A program made the position numbers and the translations under genes. The notes under the pieces were generated by a model that saw nothing but the letters and a program-made list of their open reading frames with translations, did no database searches and was not told the origin of the DNA. A stretch of DNA of 13,512 bases from positions 1-13,512 of the forward strand of contig JBEEKA010000017.1 in the NCBI GenBank assembly GCA_041168985.1, read 5' to 3'. The stretch is from ZC4RG30 sp041168985 (GTDB taxonomy: Bacteria; Pseudomonadota; Gammaproteobacteria; Steroidobacterales; Steroidobacteraceae). Shown here piece after piece: positions 1-6,541 of this stretch (its first letter is position 1; each line of letters opens with the position of its first letter).

Positions 1-684
1 GGACAGGCACAGGTGGCCGGTCTCGGCATAGGAGAGGGCGAACTCCATGATCGAGCGCTCGCGGATCTCGCCGATCAGGATCACGTCCGGGGCCTGGCGC
101 AGCAAGTTCTTCAGGCCGGTATGCCAGTCCTCGGTGTCGGAGCCGACCTCGCGCTGGGTGATGAGGCAGTGGCCGTGCCGGTGCACGAACTCGATCGGGT
201 CCTCGACGGTGAGGATGTGGTCCGGCCGGTTGTCGTTGCAATGGTTCACCATGGCCGCCAGCGTCGTGGATTTGCCCGAACCGGTAGGCCCGGTCACCAG
301 CACGAGGCCACGGGGCAGCATGCACAGGTCCTTGAATATCTTCGGCGTGTTCAGTTCCTCGAGGCTCATGACGAGCGACGGGATCGTGCGGAACACGGCG
401 CCGGCGCCGCGGTTCTGGTTGAAGGCATTCACTCGGAACCGGGCCAGCTTCGGGATCTCGAAGGAGAAATCCGTTTCGAAGAATTCTTCGTAGGCCTTGC
501 GCTGCTTGTCGTTCATGATGTCGTAAACCATGCTCTGCACTTCCTTGTGGTTCAGTGCGGGCAGGTTGACGCGCTTCATGTCTCCGTCGACGCGGATCAT
601 CGGTGGCACGCCGGCAGACAGGTGCAGGTCCGATGCGTGGTTCTTCACGGCGAACGCGAGGAGCTGCGCGATATCGAGTGCCAT
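1..684 (-). CDS. Type IV pilus twitching ATPase, PilT/PilU type (C-terminus beyond window)
   Basis: This is a cytoplasmic hexameric ATPase of the secretion-ATPase family that powers pilus retraction. Only the first 228 residues of a usual 340-380 are present, because the gene runs off the left edge. Seen: an N-terminal PAS-like region with ASDLHLSAGVPP, the stretch FRVNAFNQNRGAGAVFRTIP typical of PilT, Walker A GPTGSGKST at 132-140, the Asp-box EDPIEFVH at 161-168, Walker B with IGEIRE at 204-209, and the His-box AETGHL ending near 225. The start is the ATG at 684, preceded by an AAGGGAG ribosome-binding site. It is divergent from yggS with 52 bases between them, which is the classical pilT context. 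Oddly, residues 1 to about 168 read as PilT, while 172-228 (CLITQREVG, LLRQAPDVILIGEIR, AETGHLCL) read as PilU. It could be a true mosaic, a known intermediate PilT/PilU family, or an assembly join, so no gene symbol is given. Confidence 0.93.
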   Translation of the reverse strand, partial: MALDIAQLLAFAVKNHASDLHLSAGVPPMIRVDGDMKRVNLPALNHKEVQSMVYDIMNDKQRKAYEEFFETDFSFEIPKLARFRVNAFNQNRGAGAVFRTIPSLVMSLEELNTPKIFKDLCMLPRGLVLVTGPTGSGKSTTLAAMVNHCNDNRPDHILTVEDPIEFVHRHGHCLITQREVGSDTEDWHTGLKNLLRQAPDVILIGEIRERSIMEFALSYAETGHLCLS

Positions 685-708
685 GGATACTCCCTTGAGG
701 CTTCGTCG

Positions 709-737
709 AGTATAGCCCCGTCAAATACGAGCAAGCA
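709..737 (-). promoter_or_regulatory. Possible sigma70 promoter of the pilus ATPase gene
   Basis: On the minus strand a TATACT -10 box lies at 714-709. A weak TGCTTG lies 17 bases upstream at 737-732. Transcription would begin near 702 and leave a leader of about 18 bases containing the AAGGGAG ribosome-binding site. The -35 overlaps the yggS start codon, so the two divergent genes would share control DNA. This is inferred from box matches only. Confidence 0.35.
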
Positions 738-1459
738 TGTTAAGCACTCCGCATATTCCGCAGCCCGACAGCCATTTCCAGGCACGGCTCGATGCAGTCC
801 GGGCACGCGTGGCGCGCGCCGCCGGGACCGCCGGCCGCGATCCGGCGACGATCGCCGTGCTGGCTGTCAGCAAGGGTCAGCCGGCGTCGCGGCTGCGTGA
901 AGCGCTGGCACTGGGCGTCACGGCATTCGGGGAAAACTACGTGGCCGAGGCGTTGCCCAAGCTGCAGGAACTGTCGGGGCTCGGCATCACCTGGCACTTC
1001 ATCGGCCGACTGCAGGCGAACAAGACGCGGCAGATCGCCACGCATTTCGACTGGGTTCATGGCCTGGACCGCCTGGACATCGCGCGCCGGCTCTCGGAAC
1101 AGCGCGGTCATTTCGCAGCCCCCCTGGACGTCTGCGTGCAGGTGAATGTACTGGGCGAAGCCAGCAAGGGAGGCATTGCGCCCGGCGACGTGCCGGCGAT
1201 GATCGAGGCCCTGCGCGTCCTGCCCCGACTCCGCCTGCGCGGCCTCATGTGCATGCTGCCCTACGGCGCGTCGGACGGCCTGCAGCACGAGGGCTTCGGG
1301 CGCCTGCGGCAGCTGCGGGACGATGCCGTGGCGGCCGGCATCCCGCTGGACACCCTGTCGATGGGCATGAGCGACGACCTCGAGGCCGCCGTCGCGGAGG
1401 GCGCCACGATCCTGCGTATCGGCACCGCGCTGTTCGGCGCCCGCAGCGGGGCCGGTTAA
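737..1459 (+). CDS. yggS: YggS/PROSC family pyridoxal phosphate homeostasis protein
   Basis: This 240-residue single-domain PLP-binding protein resembles the barrel domain of alanine racemase but belongs to a family with no known catalytic activity. Family members buffer free pyridoxal 5'-phosphate and influence amino-acid and keto-acid balance in the cytoplasm. Seen: the PLP lysine in AVSKG (K46), GENYVAEA at 65-72, HFIGRLQANK at 87-96, the phosphate-binding SMGMS at 208-212, and the end motif RIGTALFGAR at 227-236. The residue after the PLP lysine is Gly where many homologues have Thr. Length is normal for the family (about 230). The ATG start has only a weak ribosome-binding site. proC follows 9 bases after the stop. 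The yggS-proC pairing, divergent from a pilT-type gene, is widely conserved. Confidence 0.95.
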   Translation: MLSTPHIPQPDSHFQARLDAVRARVARAAGTAGRDPATIAVLAVSKGQPASRLREALALGVTAFGENYVAEALPKLQELSGLGITWHFIGRLQANKTRQIATHFDWVHGLDRLDIARRLSEQRGHFAAPLDVCVQVNVLGEASKGGIAPGDVPAMIEALRVLPRLRLRGLMCMLPYGASDGLQHEGFGRLRQLRDDAVAAGIPLDTLSMGMSDDLEAAVAEGATILRIGTALFGARSGAG

Positions 1460-1468
1460 ACTGTGTCC

Positions 1469-2308
1469 ATGAGCACACTACAAACGCTGCGCCTCGCCCT
1501 CATCGGCGGCGGCAACATGGGTCGCGGGCTTCTCGGCGGGCTGATCGCCCGCGGGCTCCCGCCTTCGCAGATCACCGTCGCGGACCTGAACGAATCGGGA
1601 CTCGAGTCCCTCGTCCGGGATTTCGGGGTCCGGACGACCACGGACAACCAGGTCGCGATCCGGGACGCGGGGGTCGTCGTACTGGCGGTCAAGCCCCAGC
1701 AGATGCGCCCGGTCGTCGAAGCGTTGCGCCTGCAGCTGGAGGCCGCGCGGCCGCTCCTGCTGTCCGTCGCAGCCGGGCTCCGCGCCGCGGACCTGTCGCG
1801 CTGGGCGGGCGCCGGCGTACCCGTCGTGCGCGCCATGCCGAACCGCCCCGCCCTCGTCGGCGCCGGCGCAACCGGCCTGTACGCGGACCCGGGCGTACCC
1901 GCTGCACAGCGCAAACTGGCCTCCCTCGTGCTGTCGGCCACGGGACTTGCAGTCTGGGTGGACGGCGAGGACCAGCTCGATACCGTCACGGCCCTGTCCG
2001 GCAGCGGTCCCGCCTATTTCTTCCGTCTCGCCGAACTGATGGCGGAAGCCGCCGTGGCGCAGGGCATGGCCCCGGCCGTCGCGCGGGCACTGGCCGCCAA
2101 GACGCTGGCGGGCGCGGGCCAGCTGGTCGCTGCCGAGCGTGACGACGACCTCGCCCGCATGCGGGCGGAGGTCACGTCGAAGGGAGGCACCACGGCCGCC
2201 GCCCTGGAAAGTTTCGAGGCCAGTGGTCTCGGCGATACGGTACGTTCCGCCATGGATGCGGCCGCCCGACGCAGCCGGGAACTCGCAGACGAATTCGGCA
2301 AAGGCTGA
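1469..2308 (+). CDS. proC: Pyrroline-5-carboxylate reductase
   Basis: ProC catalyses the last step of proline synthesis, NAD(P)H-dependent reduction of 1-pyrroline-5-carboxylate to L-proline, in the cytoplasm. From the ATG at 1469 it has 279 residues, matching the family's usual 265-280. Seen: the Rossmann nucleotide-binding motif IGGGNMG at 12-18, AVKPQQ at 73-78, MPNRPALVGAG at 123-133, and the dimerisation/active-site motifs ALSGSGPAYFF at 175-185 and TSKGGTT at 236-242. Many homologues have MPNTP where this protein has MPNRP. A GTG six bases upstream (1463) is in frame, but the ATG puts the Rossmann strand at the usual distance from the N-terminus. It lies 9 bases after yggS and 16 before yggT, so the three are probably co-transcribed. 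Confidence 0.96.
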   Translation: MSTLQTLRLALIGGGNMGRGLLGGLIARGLPPSQITVADLNESGLESLVRDFGVRTTTDNQVAIRDAGVVVLAVKPQQMRPVVEALRLQLEAARPLLLSVAAGLRAADLSRWAGAGVPVVRAMPNRPALVGAGATGLYADPGVPAAQRKLASLVLSATGLAVWVDGEDQLDTVTALSGSGPAYFFRLAELMAEAAVAQGMAPAVARALAAKTLAGAGQLVAAERDDDLARMRAEVTSKGGTTAAALESFEASGLGDTVRSAMDAAARRSRELADEFGKG

Positions 2309-2324
2309 AAGGGAGCGCACCACG

Positions 2325-2852
2325 ATGGAAGCCGTCGCCTTCCTGGTCAACACGCTGTTCGGTCTCGCGACTTTCGTGTTGCTGCTACGGTTGCTGCTGC
2401 AGGGGGTCCGCGCCGATTTCCGAAATCCCCTGGTGCGCGGGATCGCGCAGCTGACCAATCCGGTCATCCTGCCGCTGCGACGCTGGATACCCGCCGTGGG
2501 TCGCATCGACAGCGCTTCAGTGCTTGCCGTCGTGGCGATGACGGCCTGCAAACTGTGGGTGCTCGAGCTGATTTCACCGCTGCCCGCGTTTTTCGGCCTG
2601 AACTTCGTGAGGTTGCTGGCCATCGAACTGGTGCAGCTGCTGCTGCAGTCCTACCTGTACCTGATCCTGCTGTATGCGGTGTCCTCGTTCTTCACGCAGG
2701 GTGGCTACTCGCCGGGCCGCGCGATGCTCGCATCCCTCTGCGAACCGATACTGCAACCGATCCGCCGGCGACTGCCGGCCATCAGTGGTTTCGATCTTTC
2801 GCCTCTCGTCGCACTGCTGGCGATCCAGGCCCTGTTGCTGCTGGTACGCTGA
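2325..2852 (+). CDS. yggT: YggT family integral membrane protein
   Basis: This 175-residue inner-membrane protein carries two YGGT repeats. Its biochemical role is unsettled; relatives have been linked to osmotic tolerance and, in Gram-positives and plastids, to division or membrane organisation. Seen: hydrophobic helices near 5-26, 66-85, 96-122 and 158-174, and two repeat units that each hold the signature of a Pro, basic residues and a further Pro: NPVILPLRRWIP at 45-56 and EPILQPIRRRLP at 140-151. The ATG at 2325 is chosen because AAAGGGAG stands just upstream and because the open frame further 5' overlaps proC. It is the last gene of the yggS-proC-yggT run. The 270 bases that follow hold repeats and the promoter of the HU-like gene. 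Confidence 0.93.
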   Translation: MEAVAFLVNTLFGLATFVLLLRLLLQGVRADFRNPLVRGIAQLTNPVILPLRRWIPAVGRIDSASVLAVVAMTACKLWVLELISPLPAFFGLNFVRLLAIELVQLLLQSYLYLILLYAVSSFFTQGGYSPGRAMLASLCEPILQPIRRRLPAISGFDLSPLVALLAIQALLLLVR

Positions 2853-2876
2853 CCAGGCAACGGGCCGTATAGCCGA

Positions 2877-2905
2877 AAACCCCTTTAAAACAAGGCCTTT
2901 CCGCG
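2877..2905. repeat. AT-rich repeat, copy 1 (upstream of HU-like gene)
   Basis: The copy reads AAACCCC, TTTAAAACAAGG, CC, TTTCCGCG. With one single-base gap it aligns to 2976-3003, sharing TAAAACAAGG exactly and most flanking bases. Its inverted arms are imperfect: AAA/TTT and CCTT/AAGG pair, but the two inner CC positions do not. It begins 25 bases after the yggT stop in otherwise GC-rich DNA. The function is unknown; a protein-binding site or the remains of a terminator are both possible. Confidence 0.6.
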
Positions 2906-2975
2906 ATTATCTCCTTCGGCTTCCGCGCCCCGTCCACAGCGGGACGTTGCGGGCACGCCGCACTGCCATGCTCGC

Positions 2976-3003
2976 AAACCCTATAAAACAAGGGTTTTCC
3001 CGC
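2976..3003. repeat. AT-rich repeat, copy 2, with perfect 7-bp inverted arms
   Basis: The arms AAACCCT (2976-2982) and AGGGTTT (2991-2997) are perfect complements around an 8-base loop ATAAAACA. One further T and then TCCCGC follow. It is the near twin of 2877-2905, about 100 bases away in the same orientation. It could be a weak terminator for the yggT run or a dyad operator in front of the HU-like gene, whose putative -35 box begins 22 bases further on. Confidence 0.6.
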
Positions 3004-3025
3004 ATGCCGCGTCGTTGAAACCTGT

Positions 3026-3053
3026 TTGCGCGACCCGAAGCATGTGCTATGTT
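3026..3053 (+). promoter_or_regulatory. Possible extended -10 promoter of the HU-like gene
   Basis: A TTGCGC -35 at 3026-3031 is followed 16 bases later by TATGTT at 3048-3053. TG at 3045-3046 gives the extended -10 form TGnTATGTT. Transcription would start near 3060 and leave a leader of about 60 bases. The assignment rests on sequence match and position only. Confidence 0.45.
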
Positions 3054-3070
3054 CCCGGTCGATCGCTTCT

Positions 3071-3087
3071 GCGGGGATTTCCCCCGC
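3071..3087 (+). promoter_or_regulatory. GC hairpin in the leader of the HU-like gene
   Basis: GCGGGG (3071-3076) and CCCCGC (3082-3087) form a perfect 6-bp GC stem around the loop ATTTC, followed by four A residues. It would fold about 12 bases from the predicted 5' end of the message and about 20 bases before the ribosome-binding site AGGAG at 3108-3112. A 5' stem like this often protects mRNA from decay, but that role is inferred here. Confidence 0.4.
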
Positions 3088-3122
3088 AAAAGAACAACCA
3101 ACCTCGCAGGAGTATCCTGAAC

Positions 3123-3434
3123 ATGGCGAAAAAGGGCGGCCCGCCGACCAAGTCCGAGATCGTTGCGACCATCTCGAAAGAGACGGAACTGTCGCGCAAG
3201 CAGGTGAGTGCGGTTTTCGACTCGCTGCACACCATCATCCGCAAGAGCCTCCGGGGCCACGGCCTCGTGACGCTGCCGGGCCTGCTGAAGCTCAAGGTCG
3301 TCAAGAAGCCGGCCACCAAGGCGCGTGAGGGTGTCAACCCGTTCACGGGCGAGAAGCAGATGTTCAAGGCCAAGCCGGCCAGCAAGAAGGTTCGCGCGCT
3401 GCCGCTGAAGAACCTGAAGGCGATGGTGAACTAA
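3123..3434 (+). CDS. HU/IHF-family DNA-binding protein
   Basis: This 103-residue small basic DNA-bending protein is of the histone-like HU/IHF fold and is expected to act in the nucleoid as a dimer. Seen: the N-terminal helical part (TKSEIVATISKETELS, about 9-24; KQVSAVFDSL to about 45), the beta-turn LPGLLKLKV at 51-59, the arm with the conserved NPFTGE at 72-77 that carries the DNA-intercalating proline in HU proteins, and a lysine-rich tail (KAKPASKKVRALPLKNLK). The tail pattern differs from classical HupA/HupB and matches a subgroup of slightly longer HU-like proteins of about 100 residues found in proteobacteria. The ATG at 3123 is preceded by AGGAG. It is a single-gene unit: its own promoter region lies upstream and a strong terminator downstream. 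Confidence 0.9.
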   Translation: MAKKGGPPTKSEIVATISKETELSRKQVSAVFDSLHTIIRKSLRGHGLVTLPGLLKLKVVKKPATKAREGVNPFTGEKQMFKAKPASKKVRALPLKNLKAMVN

Positions 3435-3485
3435 GGGACTCCAGTCCCGTGGCTGCCGAGGCGAATGCCTCTGCGCCGCACGAAG

Positions 3486-3520
3486 GCCCGGGCACCGCAT
3501 GGTTCCCGGGCTTTTTCGTT
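3486..3520 (+). terminator. Rho-independent terminator after the HU-like gene
   Basis: The arms GCCCGGG (3486-3492) and CCCGGGC (3505-3511) pair perfectly around a 12-base loop, followed by TTTTTCGTTT. It lies 52 bases after the HU-like stop and directly against the end of the convergent hydrolase gene (stop at 3521). The T-tract is on the plus-strand side, so it serves mainly the HU-like transcript. Confidence 0.88.
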
Positions 3521-4183
3521 TCAGGCCTTCGTGGCGTCGACATGCGCGAGGATCGCGCCGCGGAGATCGTTGAGACGGCCGTGGAAATAGTGCCCCACGC
3601 CCTGCAGCATGACGAGTTCCGGCGCAGGCGTGATCCGCCCCGCGAAACCGGCGACTTCCGCGGCCGGTATGACCTCGTCGGCGTCGCCCTGCACGACGAG
3701 CCAGGGACATTCCGGCGCACGCACTTCGTCCGGCGACGCGTGGAAGCGCGTGAAGGCGGGGGCCACCGTCACGAGCCGCTGCACCGTCCCCGCTTCCGGG
3801 CGCGACGTCGCGGCCAGGGCAATCAGGCCGCCAAACGAAAAACCCGCCAGCCACAGTGCCGCACCGGGCCAGCGCGACCGCCCTGCGGCGATCACGGCCA
3901 GGGCATCATCGACTTCACCCCGTCCTTCGTCATGGACGCCCTCGCTCTCGCCGACGCCCCGGAAATTGAAACGAAGCGTCGGGATGCCCAGTTCCTGGAA
4001 CGTCCGCGCCACGGTCGTGACGACCTTGTTGTCCATCGTCCCGCCGTGCAGGGGATGCGGATGGCAGAGGACGGCAAACGCCGCAGGAGCAACTGCAGCG
4101 CCATCGCGCGGGTCCTCGACGACGCACTGCAGCCGCCCGACCGGACCTGCGACGAGGAACCTTTCGGCGCGCGGCGGACTCAC
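3521..4183 (-). CDS. Alpha/beta hydrolase (dienelactone hydrolase-like fold)
   Basis: This is a 220-residue cytoplasmic alpha/beta hydrolase of the family often annotated as alpha/beta family hydrolase with the HPHPxHGGTMDN signature. No substrate can be read from the sequence. Seen: HPHPLHGGTMDNKVV at 41-55, FRGVGESEG at 74-82, the nucleophile elbow GFSFGG with Ser116, an acid candidate in QGDADEV (Asp167 or Asp169), and the catalytic His198 in GVGHYFHGR. The triad is therefore complete. The GTG start at 4183 overlaps the msrB stop by 4 bases (GTGA), which implies translational coupling. It is the last gene of the htpG-msrB unit and converges on the HU-like gene. No signal peptide is visible. 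Confidence 0.88.
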   Translation of the reverse strand: MSPPRAERFLVAGPVGRLQCVVEDPRDGAAVAPAAFAVLCHPHPLHGGTMDNKVVTTVARTFQELGIPTLRFNFRGVGESEGVHDEGRGEVDDALAVIAAGRSRWPGAALWLAGFSFGGLIALAATSRPEAGTVQRLVTVAPAFTRFHASPDEVRAPECPWLVVQGDADEVIPAAEVAGFAGRITPAPELVMLQGVGHYFHGRLNDLRGAILAHVDATKA

Positions 4184-4578
4184 GGCGCGTCCGCCACGAA
4201 GTCGAGCGAGGCCGAGTTGATGCAGTAGCGCAGGCCCGTCGGCTGCGGTCCGTCGTCGAAGACATGTCCCAGGTGCGCGTCGCAGTGCGCACAGGTCACT
4301 TCCGTGCGGACCATGCCATGGCTCGTGTCGCCATGCTGCCGGATGCGGTCCCCGGCCAGCGGCAGCCAGAAACTGGGCCAGCCGCAGTGGGCATCGAACT
4401 TCGTATCGGAGCGGAAGAGTTCCGTTCCGCAGCAGACGCAGACGTAGGTTCCCGATTCCTTGTGCGTCGCGTATTTGCCGGTGAAGGGGCGTTCGGTCCC
4501 CTTCTCCTGCGTCACGTGGAACTGCAGCGACGAGAGCCGCGACCGCAATTCATCGGCCGTCGGCCTGGGACGGCTCAT
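4180..4578 (-). CDS. msrB: Peptide-methionine (R)-S-oxide reductase MsrB
   Basis: MsrB reduces the R epimer of methionine sulfoxide in proteins, using thioredoxin as the usual reductant, and so repairs oxidised proteins. The 132-residue protein is a complete stand-alone MsrB domain with no MsrA fusion. Seen: ERPFTGKY at 29-36, zinc cysteines in CVCC (C47, C50) and CAHC (C96, C99), CGWPSF at 65-70 with a candidate resolving Cys65, GHVFDDGP at 104-111, and the catalytic Cys119 in RYCINSASL. No signal peptide is seen, so it is probably cytoplasmic. Its ATG overlaps the htpG stop by 4 bases (ATGA), and its stop overlaps the start of the hydrolase, so the three genes are very probably translated from one message. 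Confidence 0.96.
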   Translation of the reverse strand: MSRPRPTADELRSRLSSLQFHVTQEKGTERPFTGKYATHKESGTYVCVCCGTELFRSDTKFDAHCGWPSFWLPLAGDRIRQHGDTSHGMVRTEVTCAHCDAHLGHVFDDGPQPTGLRYCINSASLDFVADAP

Positions 4579-6476
4579 GCGGCTGCCCCGACCAGCTTGA
4601 CCAACAGCCGATTCAGCCGACGGACGTAGTCGCCGGGATTCGCCACCTGCCCCTGTTCGGTGAGCTGGGCCTGGTCGAACAGCAGCTGCGCCAGTTCGCT
4701 GAACTCCTCGCCTTCCACCTTCTGCAGACGCTCGACGAGCGGATGCGCCAGGTTCACTTCCAGGCGCGGCTTGCCGGCCGGCATGTCGCGGCCCGCGGCC
4801 GCGAGCATGCGGCGCATCTGTTCGCCGATATCGTCGTCGCCACGCGTGAGGCAGGCCGGGGACTCGGTCAGGCGCGAACTGGCGCGCACCGCCGACACCG
4901 CATCGCCGAGCGCGGTCGTCACGCGACCGAAGAAGTCCTTGTGCGCCTCGTCGGCCGCCTCGTTCGCCTTCTTTTCGGCCTCGTCTTCGAGCTTGCCGAG
5001 GTCGAGGTCTCCCCGCGCCGCATCCTGGAAGGACTTGCCATCGAACTCGTGCAGCTGGCCCATTATCCAGGGGTCGACGCGATCGCCCATCAGCAGCACT
5101 TCGACGCCCTTGGCGCGCAGCCGCTCGATGAACGGACTGGAGCGGGCCGCGGCCCGGCTCTCCGCGAGGACGAAGTAAATGCGCTCCTGGCCTTCCCTCA
5201 TCCGCGATACGTAGTCCGCGAGGGAGACCGTGTCGTCGTCGGATGCGTCGTGGGTGCTCGCGAAACGCAGCAGCGGCAGGATCTTGTCGCGGTTGCCGTA
5301 GTCCTCGCCCACGCCCTCCTTCAGGACCTGCCCGAATTCCTTCCAGAACGTCCGGTACTTTTCCGGTTCATCCTTCGCAAGGCGGGACAACAGGTCCAGC
5401 GCGCGCTTGGTCAAGGCGCCGCGCATGGCCTCGACCTCGCCATCCTTCTGCAGCAACTCGCGCGAGACGTTCAGCGGCAGGTCGCTGGAATCCAGCACGC
5501 CCTTGATGAACCGCAGGTACATCGGCAGGAACTGCTCGGCGTCATCCATGATGAAGACGCGCTTCACATGCAGCTTCAGGCCGCGCGAGGCATCGCGCTG
5601 CCAGAGATCGAAGGGAGCCTGCGATGGCACGTAGAGCAGGCTCGTGTACTCGCGCTTGCCCTCGACCTTGTTGTGGCTCCAGGCCAGCGGCGGCGACCCG
5701 TCGTGCGTGATGTGGCGATAGAACTCGGCGTATTCCTCGTCCTTCAGCTCGTTGCGCGGGCGGGTCCAGAGGGCCTGCGCCTGGTTGACGGCCTCGAACT
5801 CGAGCGACGCCGCGCCCTGCATCGCCATGTGGACCGGGAATGCGATGTGGTCGGAATAGCGGCGCACGAGCTGGCGCAGCTTCCAGGCATCGGCGAATTC
5901 CTTCGCGTCGTCCTTCAGGTGCAGCACGATGGTGGTGCCGCGCTCGGCGCGCTCGATGGTCTCGACGGTGTAATCCCCGTCCGCCGCCGACTCCCAGCGC
6001 ACGCCCGCGGAGGCCAGGTCACCCGCCTTGCGGGAGCGGACCTCGACGCGGTCGGCGACGATGAAGGCCGAGTAGAAGCCCACGCCGAACTGGCCGATGA
6101 GGCGCGAATCCTTCTGCGCATCGCCCGTGAGCTTGCCGAAGAATTCGGCCGTGCCGGACTTGGCGATGGTGCCGAGATGGGCGACGGCCTCGTCGCGCGT
6201 CATGCCGATGCCGTTGTCGCGGATCGACAGCGTGCCGGCCTTTTCGTCGTGCTCGATCCAGATGCCGAGCTCCTTCTCGTCACCGAGCAGCGCAGGCTCG
6301 GCGATCGCCAGGAAACGGAGCTTGTCGTTGGCGTCGGAGGCGTTGGAAATCAGTTCGCGAAGGAAGATCTCGCGATGGCTGTAGAGCGAGTGGATCATGA
6401 GCTTCAGAAGCTCGCGGACCTCGGCCTTGAAGCCATGGGTCTCCGGGGCGGTGCCCGGCGTCGTCTCGGCGGTCAT
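4575..6476 (-). CDS. htpG: Molecular chaperone HtpG (bacterial Hsp90)
   Basis: HtpG is a homodimeric ATP-dependent chaperone of the cytoplasm that remodels late folding intermediates, often with DnaK. The protein has 633 residues, close to the 624 of E. coli. Seen: the GHKL ATPase domain with ELISNASDAN (Glu41 and Asn45 being the catalytic Glu and Mg-binding Asn), DNGIGM at 87-92, GTIAKSGT at 102-109 and GQFGVGFYSAF at 128-138; the middle domain with KRVFIMDD and LPLNVSRE; and a C-terminal dimerisation domain. The ATG at 6476 is chosen because it sits just before the conserved HGFKAEVRELL and has GGAG upstream; the frame is open further 5' but carries no conserved sequence. No sigma32-type promoter was recognisable in the 65 bases before it. 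Confidence 0.97.
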   Translation of the reverse strand: MTAETTPGTAPETHGFKAEVRELLKLMIHSLYSHREIFLRELISNASDANDKLRFLAIAEPALLGDEKELGIWIEHDEKAGTLSIRDNGIGMTRDEAVAHLGTIAKSGTAEFFGKLTGDAQKDSRLIGQFGVGFYSAFIVADRVEVRSRKAGDLASAGVRWESAADGDYTVETIERAERGTTIVLHLKDDAKEFADAWKLRQLVRRYSDHIAFPVHMAMQGAASLEFEAVNQAQALWTRPRNELKDEEYAEFYRHITHDGSPPLAWSHNKVEGKREYTSLLYVPSQAPFDLWQRDASRGLKLHVKRVFIMDDAEQFLPMYLRFIKGVLDSSDLPLNVSRELLQKDGEVEAMRGALTKRALDLLSRLAKDEPEKYRTFWKEFGQVLKEGVGEDYGNRDKILPLLRFASTHDASDDDTVSLADYVSRMREGQERIYFVLAESRAAARSSPFIERLRAKGVEVLLMGDRVDPWIMGQLHEFDGKSFQDAARGDLDLGKLEDEAEKKANEAADEAHKDFFGRVTTALGDAVSAVRASSRLTESPACLTRGDDDIGEQMRRMLAAAGRDMPAGKPRLEVNLAHPLVERLQKVEGEEFSELAQLLFDQAQLTEQGQVANPGDYVRRLNRLLVKLVGAAA

Positions 6477-6521
6477 GGTCAGTAACACTCCGTCAGGACA
6501 GGAAAACGTCCCGCGAAGAGT

Positions 6522-6537
6522 GGGGGCGGCCGCCCCC
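6522..6537. promoter_or_regulatory. Perfect 16-bp GC palindrome upstream of htpG
   Basis: GGGGGCGGCCGCCCCC is fully self-complementary. As RNA it folds into a 6-bp all-GC stem with a GGCC loop. On the minus strand it begins 4 bases after the stop of the 70-residue gene and ends about 45 bases before the htpG start. No T-tract follows, so it is not a normal intrinsic terminator. It may limit read-through, stabilise the htpG message, or bind a protein. Confidence 0.5.
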
Positions 6538-6541
6538 TGAT

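Noticed and set aside
13..900. A 295-codon plus-strand frame opposite the pilus ATPase and running into yggS.
   Set aside because: It is antisense to a gene with Walker A, Walker B and His-box motifs, and it overlaps yggS in another frame.
1249..2142. A 297-codon plus-strand frame overlapping yggS and proC.
   Set aside because: Its product is almost wholly Arg, Gly, Pro and Ala without domains, and both overlapped genes are well supported.
2877..3003. The twin repeats as a short CRISPR-like array or phage attachment pair.
   Set aside because: There are only two copies, the spacing of about 100 bases is too long, there is no integrase or cas gene and no tRNA target, and both flanking genes are intact core genes.
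2907..3854. A 315-codon minus-strand frame through the HU-like gene, its terminator and the hydrolase.
   Set aside because: It crosses a strong terminator and two real genes and shows no family motif.
4743..6485. A 580-codon open frame on the plus strand across htpG.
   Set aside because: htpG on the minus strand is unmistakable over the whole length. The plus-strand frame is a third-position GC artefact with no motifs.
6477..6541. A sigma32 heat-shock promoter before htpG.
   Set aside because: I looked for CTTGAA and CCCCAT-type boxes on the minus strand and found none at proper spacing; no promoter is claimed.
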